From NCBI GenBank assembly GCA_027621915.1, contig JAQCAD010000016.1:1-62366 (forward strand): 62,366 bases of DNA. Reading direction: 5' to 3'. Source of the stretch: Pseudomonadota bacterium (lineage in GTDB: Bacteria; Pseudomonadota; Gammaproteobacteria; Steroidobacterales; Woeseiaceae). Below are positions 51,024 to 59,715 of this stretch, in pieces. Numbering within the stretch: the stretch's first letter is position 1; every line of letters starts with the position of its first letter. The notes beneath the pieces were generated by a model that was not told the origin of the DNA, did not search any database, and saw only the letters and a program-made list of their open reading frames with translations. Both the position numbers and the translations under genes were made by a program.

Positions 51024-51353
51024 ATGCTGGTCAAGAAAATTACTCGACGCGCTGTTTTGCGGCATGGCATGTACTTTTCAGCGGGAGGCGTGACGCTCCT
51101 TGGGCTCGGCGCATGTGGGGAATCGGATGATCAACAGCTCGTGTGCAATCAGCCGGGCCAGCTCAGCAACAGCGAAATAAGTATGAGGGCGTCGCTGGGC
51201 TACGCTGATGTATCGCCAAATCCCGGGCAAATATGTGGCGGATGCATGTACTTTACGGCCGAAGGATCCGGTGGGGGCTGTGGCTCTTGTACATTGCTGA
51301 AAGGGCGGGTAAGCAGCGAAGGGCTATGCAATTCCTGGGGTGCAAAATCCTAG
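51024..51353 (+). CDS. High-potential iron-sulfur protein (HiPIP), Tat-exported and lipoprotein-like
   Basis: A 109-residue electron carrier for the periplasm. A twin-arginine leader (TRRAVLRHG) fits export of a pre-folded [4Fe-4S] protein. Cluster ligands are Cys71, Cys74, Cys89 and Cys102 in the HiPIP pattern (CGGC, GSCTLLKG, GLCNSW). LGLGAC (Cys31) resembles a lipobox, so it may be lipid anchored. Cys86 is an extra cysteine one turn before the third ligand. AGGAA lies 8 bp before the ATG. The trihaem cytochrome gene follows 68 bp on. Confidence 0.9.
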   Translation: MLVKKITRRAVLRHGMYFSAGGVTLLGLGACGESDDQQLVCNQPGQLSNSEISMRASLGYADVSPNPGQICGGCMYFTAEGSGGGCGSCTLLKGRVSSEGLCNSWGAKS

Positions 51354-51421
51354 GTGTTATTTGCGGACCGGCGAAAAATTTCGGAAGTGCTTATCCACAC
51401 TTGCCCGTGCTTGCGCACTTC

Positions 51422-52690
51422 ATGAAATTGATTTGTCGGGCCTGCAGTGACCGCTGCACGATTCCAGCAGTAGTCCTTCTTCTGTTCCTGGCCATCAACG
51501 TTCCGGTTCCGACGGCTGCTGCTGCGACCCAGTCGGAGATCGAGTACGGCTTGTATCTGTCGAAGGCCGGCAATTGCATGAGTTGTCATACTCGTGCAAA
51601 CGGCGATCAGTTTGCCGGCGGTGTAGTGTTCGAGACCCCGTTCGGGACAATCTATTCGACAAACATTACTCCGGATGCAGAGACAGGCATCGGTGAATGG
51701 ACGCTGCAAGATTTTGCGATGGCACTTCGTGAAGGTGAGAGGCCTGACGGCCAGCACCTTTATCCGGTATTTCCATATACGTCGTATACGATGGCAAGTG
51801 ACGCAGAGATCGCTGCATTGTTTGCATACTTTCAAGCCTTGCCTGCTGTGAAATACAGGCCGCCGGAAAACGATCTGGGATTCCCATACGGTCAGCGGTG
51901 GACCTTGGGCATGTGGAAGTCCATTTATTTCGATGAGGGCCGTTATGTGCCCAACCCGGATCGGACCCCTGAATGGAATCGGGGTGCATACCTGGTCAAC
52001 GGCCTTACGCACTGTGGAATGTGTCATTCGCCAAGAAATTTTCTCGGGGCAACAGACGAAGATCTGGCACTGACGGGTAGCACTTATACGGAAAACGTCG
52101 ACGGGAAATCTTTGAGTTGGTCGTCGACGAATCTCACATCGTCAAATAACGGACTTGGCCTCTGGTCAGTGGAGGACATCGTTTCTTACCTCCAGTTAGG
52201 CGTAAGTTCCCGGGCGGGTGTTTTTGGCCCCATGAACGAGGTCATCGCAAGTGGCACCGCGCATCTGACACAGCAGGATCTGCGAGCAATGGCGGTTTAC
52301 CTGAAGAGCCTAGCTGCCAATGAACAGGAGAATGATTCGGAACCTGACGAGGATACGATGCGCCAAGGGTCGCTGTTGTACGATATCCACTGTGGAACCT
52401 GCCACTTGCCGACGGGTCTCGGTTCCGATACTACGGGTCCACCATTGCTTGGAAGTCCCGTTACGCTTGCAGCGGATCCCGCATCCCTGATCAATATCAC
52501 TCTTTATGGGCCCCGCTTGCCTAGAGTGGCACCGTCCGCGGAATGGGAGGCGCGAGCCTGGCAGCGCATGGACTCCTACGCGGCCATTTTGGATAACGAA
52601 GAAATGGCGGCACTGTCGAGCTTCATTCGAAACGCCTGGGGAAACTCGGCGGATGAGGTGACGCCGAAACAGGTAGCGAAGCAACGCTGA
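51422..52690 (+). CDS. Secreted trihaem cytochrome c
   Basis: A 423-residue exported protein resembling the cytochrome subunit of membrane alcohol/gluconate dehydrogenases. Three haem sites are CMSCH (52-56), CGMCH (198-202) and CGTCH (324-328). It begins with a hydrophobic signal (about 15-35). The ATG at 51422 is chosen because it gives that signal; the frame is open farther upstream into HiPIP but would lack one. This family usually passes electrons from a dehydrogenase to quinone or to a terminal oxidase. The adjacent HiPIP could accept or donate electrons. No flavin or molybdenum subunit is adjacent. Confidence 0.88.
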   Translation: MKLICRACSDRCTIPAVVLLLFLAINVPVPTAAAATQSEIEYGLYLSKAGNCMSCHTRANGDQFAGGVVFETPFGTIYSTNITPDAETGIGEWTLQDFAMALREGERPDGQHLYPVFPYTSYTMASDAEIAALFAYFQALPAVKYRPPENDLGFPYGQRWTLGMWKSIYFDEGRYVPNPDRTPEWNRGAYLVNGLTHCGMCHSPRNFLGATDEDLALTGSTYTENVDGKSLSWSSTNLTSSNNGLGLWSVEDIVSYLQLGVSSRAGVFGPMNEVIASGTAHLTQQDLRAMAVYLKSLAANEQENDSEPDEDTMRQGSLLYDIHCGTCHLPTGLGSDTTGPPLLGSPVTLAADPASLINITLYGPRLPRVAPSAEWEARAWQRMDSYAAILDNEEMAALSSFIRNAWGNSADEVTPKQVAKQR

Positions 52691-53184
52691 GATTAGCGCC
52701 GAGGGAGATGTCGGGCCTGGTAATACATAAGTCTGCCGAGGCCGTAGTACTCGCTACCCACGACAACCGCGTGCTCAACAAGGTGATGAGGCCGAGTCTC
52801 GACAGGCGCTTCGTGCCGTTACGGCCACGTTATCACTGGCCATCTCGTAAACCTAATATGGTAAATATCGCCCTAATAAGGTTCGGCAGCATGTAAGACC
52901 GACGGGTATGATCCAGAAGTCCGTTTCCACGTGCTTCGTTGCGCCTTTCAGCCGGGCATCATTCGGCGGTCGCTGCGGCGGTTTGATCCGGTTCCCCGGA
53001 ATTGCCCACACGACGTCGCGCGCAGCGATTTCACCCTGTGCAATAATCGACGGGCCCCGAGCAATCCTGATGTAATGTTGGTAGTCGCCGCCGATTACGC
53101 CGAGGCAATATGATTGCCGGCTATCAGTCGCGCTCGAATGGACCCGCACTGTAGCTAAGGACGCAGGTAAGTTGGCCGGTCGTG
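52691..53184. other. 494-bp stretch without a clear gene
   Basis: I see no convincing gene or RNA here. Short frames occur on both strands (a 62-codon frame at 52708-52896 plus, a 124-codon frame at 52853-53227 minus), but none has a ribosome site at a sensible distance or a protein pattern I recognise. The stretch could be a decayed gene or a long leader for the next operon. Confidence 0.4.
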
Positions 53185-54924
53185 ATGAAGTCACGGAGTT
53201 ATCGCCGCATGAGAAGTTTGCTCCCAAAAAATCAGCAGAATCCCGGCTACATTGTCCGCGGCGGCATGCTTGGTCTGTTGATTGTTATTCTTGTTGCCTG
53301 TTCGCCGCGCGAACCCGACAGTCATGGCACAGAGCCGCGCGTAAGGCTCGTTAGCACGGATCAGTACGTCAATTCGTTGCGCTACATATTCGGGGCCGGC
53401 ATCGAACTGCGGGTAGAGTTTCCGCCATTCGAACGAACAGAAGGATTACTCGGCAACAGCGCGGGAATAGCCGGAATCAGCAGTTCACAAATGGAGCAGT
53501 TCCAGACTGCGGCCATTAGCGTTGCCAGCCAGGTGGTAGACCCTGCGAACCGGGAATTTCTGATCCCATGCAAGCCGGCTGAGCAAGGCTCGGCGGACAC
53601 AGCTTGTGCAGCCGAGTTCTTCTCGAAAACCGGACGGCTGTTGTACCGGCGACCACTGACAGATACCGAGCTCGCGCTATTTGTCGACAGTGCAGTGTTG
53701 GGGACCAACAGCCTGCGTGACTTTTACGCCGGCCTTGAGATCGCACTGGAAGCAATGTTGCTCAGTCCCGACGTGCTGTTTGTCGTGGAGCGTGCCGAGC
53801 CGGACCCGGCGAACTCCGAGCGACTGCGTCTCGATGCGTACTCGCTCGCCTCGAGGTTGAGCTACTTGCTATGGAATGCCGCGCCGGATGCCAGGCTGCT
53901 TGACGTGGCCGCAAGCGGTGAGCTGCAGACCGACGACGGGCGAGCCCGAGCCGTCGAGCGGATGCTGGCAAGCCCGCGGCTCGTGGATGGTATGCGTGCA
54001 TTCTTCGACGACATGTTCCATTTCAACGAATTCAGGACCGTCACGAAGGACCCCTCAATCTACCCGCAGTTCCAGAACGCGACTGCAGAGGCTGCGCGGG
54101 AGCAGACGCTGCGCACCGTGATCAATCACCTGATCACGGAAAAGCTGGATTATCGTGACCTGTTCACAACGCGGTCCACCTTCATGTCGCCAGCCCTGGC
54201 AATCTTGTTCGACATCCCGACACCGCCTGGATGGGTGCCTTACACGCTCCCGCCCGACAGTCATCGGGCTGGAATTTTGACGCAGGTCAGCTTTCTCTCT
54301 TTACATGCACATCCCGGGCGCAGTTCCGCGACACTGCGGGGCATGGCATTGCGCGAAACGCTGTTATGTCAGAAGGTGCCTCCACCGCCGCCAAGCGTAG
54401 ACTTCTCTATCCTCAATAATCCCGATGCGAATTACCCAACACAGCGCGACCGCGTAAGGGCGCACGTTGAGAATCCTTCCTGCGCCGGCTGCCACAAGAT
54501 TATGGATCCGATCGGCCTGGGGCTCGAAAACTTTGATGGAGCGGGTAGTTTTCGCCTGCAGGAGAATGGGGCGATGATTGACGCGAGCGGCAGTCTCGAC
54601 GGTGTGGAATTCGAAGACGCCGTTGGTCTGACGCAGGCCCTGCACGACAATCCGGCATTGCCAAAATGTCTTGTACGGCGCGTCTTTGACTACAGCGTTG
54701 GCGGACCACCAGGCGCCGAAGGCCAGCACCGAGCTTTCCTCGATCACGTGAATGAAGCCTTCGCCGCCGAAGATTTCCGGCTGCACAACTTGCTGCGGAC
54801 GATTGCGCTAAGCGATGCCTTTTCACGCATCCAGCAGCCGCGGACTTCAGTCCCGGATGGCGACGAGCGGCAGACTACGCTGAAGCCGGAAGTCGAGGCG
54901 CAAAAAGTTGAGATCGAGGGCTGA
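53185..54924 (+). CDS. DUF1592/DUF1588/DUF1585 lipoprotein with a haem-binding motif
   Basis: A lipoprotein of about 579 residues (lipobox ILVAC). The order of segments matches the DUF1587-1595-1592-1588-1585 family common in Planctomycetes, Verrucomicrobia and Myxobacteria: DUF1587-like near 55-80, DUF1595-like (about 145-205), DUF1592 (about 215-345), DUF1588 (about 360-455) and DUF1585 (about 465-545). A CAGCH haem c site (434-438) followed by MDPIGLGLENFD lies in DUF1588. Tandem GTG-ATG starts; a later start at 53209 is possible. It precedes its usual partner, a DUF1552 protein, by 53 bp. The function of the pair is not known. Confidence 0.85.
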   Translation: MKSRSYRRMRSLLPKNQQNPGYIVRGGMLGLLIVILVACSPREPDSHGTEPRVRLVSTDQYVNSLRYIFGAGIELRVEFPPFERTEGLLGNSAGIAGISSSQMEQFQTAAISVASQVVDPANREFLIPCKPAEQGSADTACAAEFFSKTGRLLYRRPLTDTELALFVDSAVLGTNSLRDFYAGLEIALEAMLLSPDVLFVVERAEPDPANSERLRLDAYSLASRLSYLLWNAAPDARLLDVAASGELQTDDGRARAVERMLASPRLVDGMRAFFDDMFHFNEFRTVTKDPSIYPQFQNATAEAAREQTLRTVINHLITEKLDYRDLFTTRSTFMSPALAILFDIPTPPGWVPYTLPPDSHRAGILTQVSFLSLHAHPGRSSATLRGMALRETLLCQKVPPPPPSVDFSILNNPDANYPTQRDRVRAHVENPSCAGCHKIMDPIGLGLENFDGAGSFRLQENGAMIDASGSLDGVEFEDAVGLTQALHDNPALPKCLVRRVFDYSVGGPPGAEGQHRAFLDHVNEAFAAEDFRLHNLLRTIALSDAFSRIQQPRTSVPDGDERQTTLKPEVEAQKVEIEG

Positions 54925-54977
54925 GACTGGTGCAGTAAGCAGGAAGAAATCATGGAATTGCTTAAAGGTGAAATGAT

Positions 54978-56309
54978 ATGCAAACGTTAAACAGGCGCCG
55001 TGTCCTGAAGGGCATGCTGAGCGGAAGTGCGGTGACAGTTGCGCTTCCCTTCCTCGATTGCTTCCTGAACGAAAACGGCACCGCCCTCGCGTCGGGACTC
55101 GAGATGCCGGTACGGTTTGGTACCTGGGGCTATGGACTCGGAGGGACATCGAACGTATTCGTGCCGAACAAGTTTGGTTCCGACTACGACTTGCCGCCTG
55201 AGATTGGCTCGTGGGCACGGGTGCGTGAGCACATCAATCTGTTTAGCAATTCGAAAGGCTATCTGGACGGCACCTCGAACAGGTGTCATTACTCGGGTTG
55301 GGTGATCACGAGATGCGGCACTGCTCCGTCCGATCGCATCCCCGGCGAGACCATCGATGCCACCTTAGCCAAACAGCTCGGGAATACCACGCGCTACCAC
55401 TCGCTTACGGCGACCGCGACCGGCGACGTGACCACGACGTATAGCTACATCAATGCGGGTACGCCCAATCCTGCGGAATGGTCACCGTTGAAGTTTTACA
55501 CGCGGCTATTCGGGCCGGATTTTCAGGATCCAAATGCATCGGAGTTTACCCCCGACCCGAGGATCATGGTTCGCAAAAGTGTGCTGTCCGGCATCATGGA
55601 GCAGACCCACGAGTTGAATAAGACCGTTGGTGCGGCGGACCGGGCCCGTATTGACCAGTATTTTACGGGCTTGCGCCAGTTGGAGAGGCAGTTTGAACAC
55701 CGTCTCACCAAGCCGCAGCCGATTACGGGCTGTCAGCCACACGACCAGCCGCCTGTCGAACCATCAATGAATAGCGAGGCGGCAACGGTGCAGTTGCGTC
55801 ATCGTATGATGACCGAGCTGATGGTCATGGCCCTGGCCTGCGATCAGACACGTATCTTCAACATGGCGTACTCGGCCGCCAACTCCGGACTTATCAAACC
55901 GGGCTATGAAAAGCCGCACCACACCTGTACGCACGAAGAGCCTGTAGACAAGGAATTGGGCTATCAGCCGAACGCTTCCTGGTTCACGCGGCGCTCCATG
56001 GAAGCTTGGGCCGACTTTGTTGAGGCGTTTACGAAAGTCAGGGAAGGCAACGGTACGCTCCTGGATAACGTACTGATCTATGCCACTACGGACGTTGGCT
56101 ACGCACGGACGCACACCCTGGATGACATGGTGGTATTTACCGCTGGCCGGGCAGGAGGCAAAGTCAAATCCGGATTGCACGTCGACCTGAAGAAAAAGTC
56201 GCCTACCGCTGTTGCGTACACTGCCATACAAGTGTTGGGCGTGGACCTTCCTTCGTGGGGCACCTTGAACAACAAGTCCTCCGAGGTCCTCCACGAAATT
56301 CTCGTGTGA
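54978..56309 (+). CDS. Tat-exported DUF1552 protein
   Basis: A 443-residue protein with a Tat leader (NRRRVLKGMLSGSAVTVALPFLD) and the DUF1552 body, an alkaline-phosphatase/sulfatase-like fold. Segments MVMALACDQTRIFNMAYS and DNVLIYATTDVGYARTH match the family. DUF1552 genes nearly always neighbour DUF1592 genes, as here, and their products are thought to work together outside the cytoplasm. Tat export suggests a cofactor or folding before export. No catalytic residues can be assigned with confidence. Confidence 0.85.
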   Translation: MQTLNRRRVLKGMLSGSAVTVALPFLDCFLNENGTALASGLEMPVRFGTWGYGLGGTSNVFVPNKFGSDYDLPPEIGSWARVREHINLFSNSKGYLDGTSNRCHYSGWVITRCGTAPSDRIPGETIDATLAKQLGNTTRYHSLTATATGDVTTTYSYINAGTPNPAEWSPLKFYTRLFGPDFQDPNASEFTPDPRIMVRKSVLSGIMEQTHELNKTVGAADRARIDQYFTGLRQLERQFEHRLTKPQPITGCQPHDQPPVEPSMNSEAATVQLRHRMMTELMVMALACDQTRIFNMAYSAANSGLIKPGYEKPHHTCTHEEPVDKELGYQPNASWFTRRSMEAWADFVEAFTKVREGNGTLLDNVLIYATTDVGYARTHTLDDMVVFTAGRAGGKVKSGLHVDLKKKSPTAVAYTAIQVLGVDLPSWGTLNNKSSEVLHEILV

Positions 56310-56371
56310 GATTGGGCGTTGCCAGCTCACGCGGGGAAAAATATTCGCGGCCTCACGGTAAAGGACTGTTT

Positions 56372-57811
56372 ATGCGGCGACTGTTGAACCTGGTTCGGAT
56401 TCCGCTACTGATCGTGGTCATTACTGGCGGGCAGCCAGTAATCGATATTGATGCTGCCGCCGCTGATGCGGCTACGACAGGCGTTGCCCGGAAAGCTTTG
56501 CAGTACTGGCAGCCGCCCGGCAGACCTGAGCAGGAAGCCTATATCGAGGAACCGCTGCCACCCGGATTCCAAGTGATTGTTTCGCCACTCGAAGGTCCCG
56601 TGTTCGCAGATTCCAGCGGGCGAACACTGTATACGTGGCCGCTAAGGGTGCAACGCAATGGACAGGCTGGCGATCGGCCGGGACGACCTTCGAGTTGTAC
56701 GGATGAGGTTCTGCAGGTTTCGGCCGGTCTCATGAGCCCGTATCCGGCAGGACTGCTGCTGCCGGATCTCGACAGGCGCGTGAGCTGCATCGACGTGTGG
56801 CCGCCGGTCATTGCACTGGAAGACGCAGAACCCCTGGGCAAATGGTCAATCATCGAGCGAATGGATAGCGCCAGGCAGTGGGCCTATGACGGTCAACCTC
56901 TTTATACATCGATTCTGGATCAACAAGCGGGGGACGTGCGGGGAGGCACAAAAATGCTGAGTGGTGGCGACGCGGGCGTGCTACGCAAACCGGCGGCTCC
57001 CACGTCGCTGATTCCACCGGCGTTTGGTGTAGCTCAGTCCTCGACCGGACGATTGATCGTCAATAAGAATGGGTATTCCGTTTACAGTTGGGACGGTGAT
57101 GAGCCAAACCAATCGAATTGCCATGGCGACTGCCTGACCTACTGGACTCCGGTGCCGGCGCCGGAGAATGTGACGGAAAAGGGCGGGTGGACCACCTTTG
57201 AGCGCTCGCCCGGAACCAAGCAGTGGGCCCTCCGCGGCAAACCGCTCTATACCTTCAATTACGACCCCGACGAGCGCAGCTTCATGGGCGCCGATGTGCC
57301 AGGCTGGCATAACGTGTATACGCAGCGTGCACCTGCCCCTCCCGAAGAATTCACTGTGCAGGATGGCGACTTCGGCGGACAGGTGTTGGCGGATTCTCGT
57401 GGCAGGACAATCTATTTGTACAACTGTATTGAAGACACCTTCGCTCAACTGGCCTGTAACAATCCTGGCACAACGCAGGCGTATCGCCTGGCGATTTGCG
57501 GCGACGGGGACGCGGAGCGTTGCGGCGAGACCTTTCCTTACGTCATTGCACCAACCGGTGCCAGCGCTGCAAGCCCGCTTTGGAGCGTCATGGCCATCGA
57601 TCCGGACACGGGGCGCAGCGCCGGCCCGGGACAAACGGATGCACTGCATGTCTGGGCCTACCGGGGCGAGCCGGTCTACACCTACGCCGGCGATCCAGGG
57701 CCCGGGACTCTCAATGGTCAGGGGCTTGGTGAATTTGCAGGAACGCGCAACGGCTTTCGGGCTTTCTTTTTGCGTGACATCTTTCAGGACAGTGAGTTTC
57801 GGCGGCCTTGA
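56372..57811 (+). CDS. Secreted triple-repeat protein of PF03640 (lipoprotein_15) type
   Basis: A 479-residue exported protein. The body has three long repeats (about 64-195, 217-315 and 337-465), each with a first half ending in a GRTLYTW or GYSVYSWDGD motif and a second half with QPLYTS, KPLYTFNYDPD or EPVYTYAGDPGPG. These Y-x-[FWY]-x-x-D motifs define PF03640/COG4315, secreted repeats of unknown function. Repeat 2 has the CHGDC cysteine pair of the family; repeats 1 and 3 carry other Cys. The ATG at 56372 follows AAGGA and gives a signal peptide. It is 62 bp after DUF1552, so probably in the same operon. Confidence 0.8.
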   Translation: MRRLLNLVRIPLLIVVITGGQPVIDIDAAAADAATTGVARKALQYWQPPGRPEQEAYIEEPLPPGFQVIVSPLEGPVFADSSGRTLYTWPLRVQRNGQAGDRPGRPSSCTDEVLQVSAGLMSPYPAGLLLPDLDRRVSCIDVWPPVIALEDAEPLGKWSIIERMDSARQWAYDGQPLYTSILDQQAGDVRGGTKMLSGGDAGVLRKPAAPTSLIPPAFGVAQSSTGRLIVNKNGYSVYSWDGDEPNQSNCHGDCLTYWTPVPAPENVTEKGGWTTFERSPGTKQWALRGKPLYTFNYDPDERSFMGADVPGWHNVYTQRAPAPPEEFTVQDGDFGGQVLADSRGRTIYLYNCIEDTFAQLACNNPGTTQAYRLAICGDGDAERCGETFPYVIAPTGASAASPLWSVMAIDPDTGRSAGPGQTDALHVWAYRGEPVYTYAGDPGPGTLNGQGLGEFAGTRNGFRAFFLRDIFQDSEFRRP

Positions 57812-57850
57812 ACAGCGCGGCAAACCGTATTGAAGAACATGAGGTGACGT

Positions 57851-58939
57851 ATGACACGTAAACGAGCAGACACATTGACGCCGCCGCTACAGCGTTTGTT
57901 GTTTGGCACAGTGGCGCTGTTTGTGACAGGCATGGCAGTAGCAGAAGCCCCGAGGGACGGTCGTATCGGCTATGTCATGGTAGAACGGCGATGGGCTGTA
58001 TACAGCGAAGACGATCTTGATACGGCGTGCCCTGATGGATTCAATGGTGGGCCTCGCGACCAGTTTTCGGAGTTATTCCCCACTGACAACGGTCAGCAAT
58101 ACACCGAGCTGGAGTCACGGCTCATGCGCGAGGGGCGCCAGGCGCATCCGACCACTTCCAAAGATCCATTCCCGTATTACGACGCACAAGGGTTGATTTC
58201 GTACGGCTTGAATCTTGATAACAGGATTGGTCCCAACGATCTGCAAAGCCCAGCGGGAATAGAGGGGATCGACAATCAGGTATACCGTGCGGTCGGTTGC
58301 ATTGATGGTTACCGCTACAAAGGGGCTGTCTGGCAGTTCGATACCAGCGACATGTTAGAGAACCTGGCCAACCGCTTCGTGATTGAATTAGCGGGCGTGG
58401 ATGATTTTCACAATGATGACGAAGTGACGGTAACTACCTATCGTGGTCTTGACGGACTGCACAAGGATGCGACGGGCACCTTGTCCGCTGGTGGAGTGCA
58501 ACGAGTTGATATGCGCTGGGGCCAGCCGTTTATCTATCAGATTCAAGGCAAGATCGTGGACGGTGTGCTGATTACAGAGCCTGTCGATGAGTTCAAATTG
58601 ATCTGGTCGATGGCGCAGAATATTGGGAGCTATCAGCTGTTTCAGGGCTTTCGCATGCAGATCGAGTTGAACCCGAAATCAGCGAAAGGATTGTTCGCAG
58701 GCTACGTCGACATAGACCAATGGGATCTTAACCTCAACACCAACTGGACGACGCACTTCCAGTCATACGGCCACGTCTCACAACCATCTTTGTATCGCGC
58801 GATGCATCGCCTGGCAGACGGGTATCCTGACCCGGTTACAGGTGAGAACACGGCGGTTTCCTCGGCAGTGGAGGTGTCGTTCATTCAGGTTCACGTCATG
58901 CGTCCTCCGGAAGATGTCAAAGTGGCTCGTACTGATTGA
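57851..58939 (+). CDS. Secreted protein of unknown family
   Basis: I do not recognise this 362-residue protein. It has a long signal peptide (about 1-32, AVAEA), then no membrane segment. It is rich in Asp, Gly, Tyr and Gln and appears mostly beta (YRGLDGLHKDATGTL). Two Cys in the mature part (in TACPDGFN and VGCIDGYR) could pair. It is 39 bp after the PF03640-type gene and on the same strand, so it is probably cotranscribed and secreted to the same compartment. No catalytic motif is evident. A binding or structural partner of the DUF1592/DUF1552 pair is a guess. Confidence 0.75.
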   Translation: MTRKRADTLTPPLQRLLFGTVALFVTGMAVAEAPRDGRIGYVMVERRWAVYSEDDLDTACPDGFNGGPRDQFSELFPTDNGQQYTELESRLMREGRQAHPTTSKDPFPYYDAQGLISYGLNLDNRIGPNDLQSPAGIEGIDNQVYRAVGCIDGYRYKGAVWQFDTSDMLENLANRFVIELAGVDDFHNDDEVTVTTYRGLDGLHKDATGTLSAGGVQRVDMRWGQPFIYQIQGKIVDGVLITEPVDEFKLIWSMAQNIGSYQLFQGFRMQIELNPKSAKGLFAGYVDIDQWDLNLNTNWTTHFQSYGHVSQPSLYRAMHRLADGYPDPVTGENTAVSSAVEVSFIQVHVMRPPEDVKVARTD

Positions 58940-58969
58940 TTGCGTCACCTGACCACCAAATTAAGAAGC

Positions 58970-58985
58970 GGGCCTTTGGGGGCCC
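58970..58985. terminator. Weak hairpin between convergent genes
   Basis: GGGCC (58970-58974) and GGCCC (58981-58985) form a 5-bp stem around TTTGGG. It is followed by ATTTAAG rather than a long T run. It could end the 53-59 kb unit. Confidence 0.25.
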
Positions 58986-59081
58986 ATTTAAGTGTACAAG
59001 GTGAAGAAACGCTGGTGCAGGGCCAAGTATGTGCTTTTGACATGGTGCTGAAGATCAATCGGCGCTCGTTACTCCCTTCAA

Positions 59082-59696
59082 TTACCGATCCATTAGTGCG
59101 ACTCGAACCCCAAGTGCAATAAGCAAGGCACCAAAGATTCTGTTCGTGACCTGCTGGAATCGCTCGATGAATTTCCTGACTGCCGGATGGTCGAGTGTGG
59201 CAACAAAAAACAACCAAAACGATGTGCTAACGGCAACCATGCAGGCAATCAGAATTAGTGTGGCGCCGACAGTGGTTTCAGGCGTTATGACCATCGTGAA
59301 TATACCCAGGTAGAAAAGCGTCCCCTTGGGGTTCAGTATATTGTTGATAAACCCCTGCAAAAACCACGTTCGGTCAGGTCGGTCAGGTAACGCTTTGGGA
59401 ATATCCAGCCGGGTTCTGTCCGCGCGAAAGCTCATTACGCCGAGGTAAACCAGGTATGCAGCACCGGCGTATTTAAGAATTGCGAACGCAAGAATACTTT
59501 GCGAAATCAGCAATCCAATGCCGACCACGCAGTAGCCGATATGGATCATATTTCCGGTGAGTATGCCTAGCGATGTCTTGATTCCGGCAGACCGGCCTCC
59601 GGCGATCGTGTTGCGCATGACGATGATCATGTCGGGCCCAGGGCTGATCATCACGAGAAAAGTGACGCCGACAATGACAATAATCTGATCGAACAT
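59082..59696 (-). CDS. LysE/RhtB-family amino-acid exporter
   Basis: A 204-residue inner-membrane protein with about six hydrophobic segments. The family signature SPGPDMIIVMRNTIAGGRSAGIKTSLG is at the N-terminus (residues 18-46), and NILNPKG in the middle. LysE-type carriers export amino acids or their analogues. It is 19 bp downstream of the lrp-type gene, which often controls such exporters. Confidence 0.9.
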   Translation of the reverse strand: MFDQIIVIVGVTFLVMISPGPDMIIVMRNTIAGGRSAGIKTSLGILTGNMIHIGYCVVGIGLLISQSILAFAILKYAGAAYLVYLGVMSFRADRTRLDIPKALPDRPDRTWFLQGFINNILNPKGTLFYLGIFTMVITPETTVGATLILIACMVAVSTSFWLFFVATLDHPAVRKFIERFQQVTNRIFGALLIALGVRVALMDR

Positions 59697-59715
59697 TTCC
59701 GGTATTTCCGCTCTC

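Noticed and set aside
52853-53227. A 124-codon minus-strand frame in the gap before the DUF1592 gene
   Set aside because: It has no recognised domain or ribosome site and overlaps the start of the DUF1592 gene. It was left as a note in the gap entry, since a decayed gene cannot be excluded.
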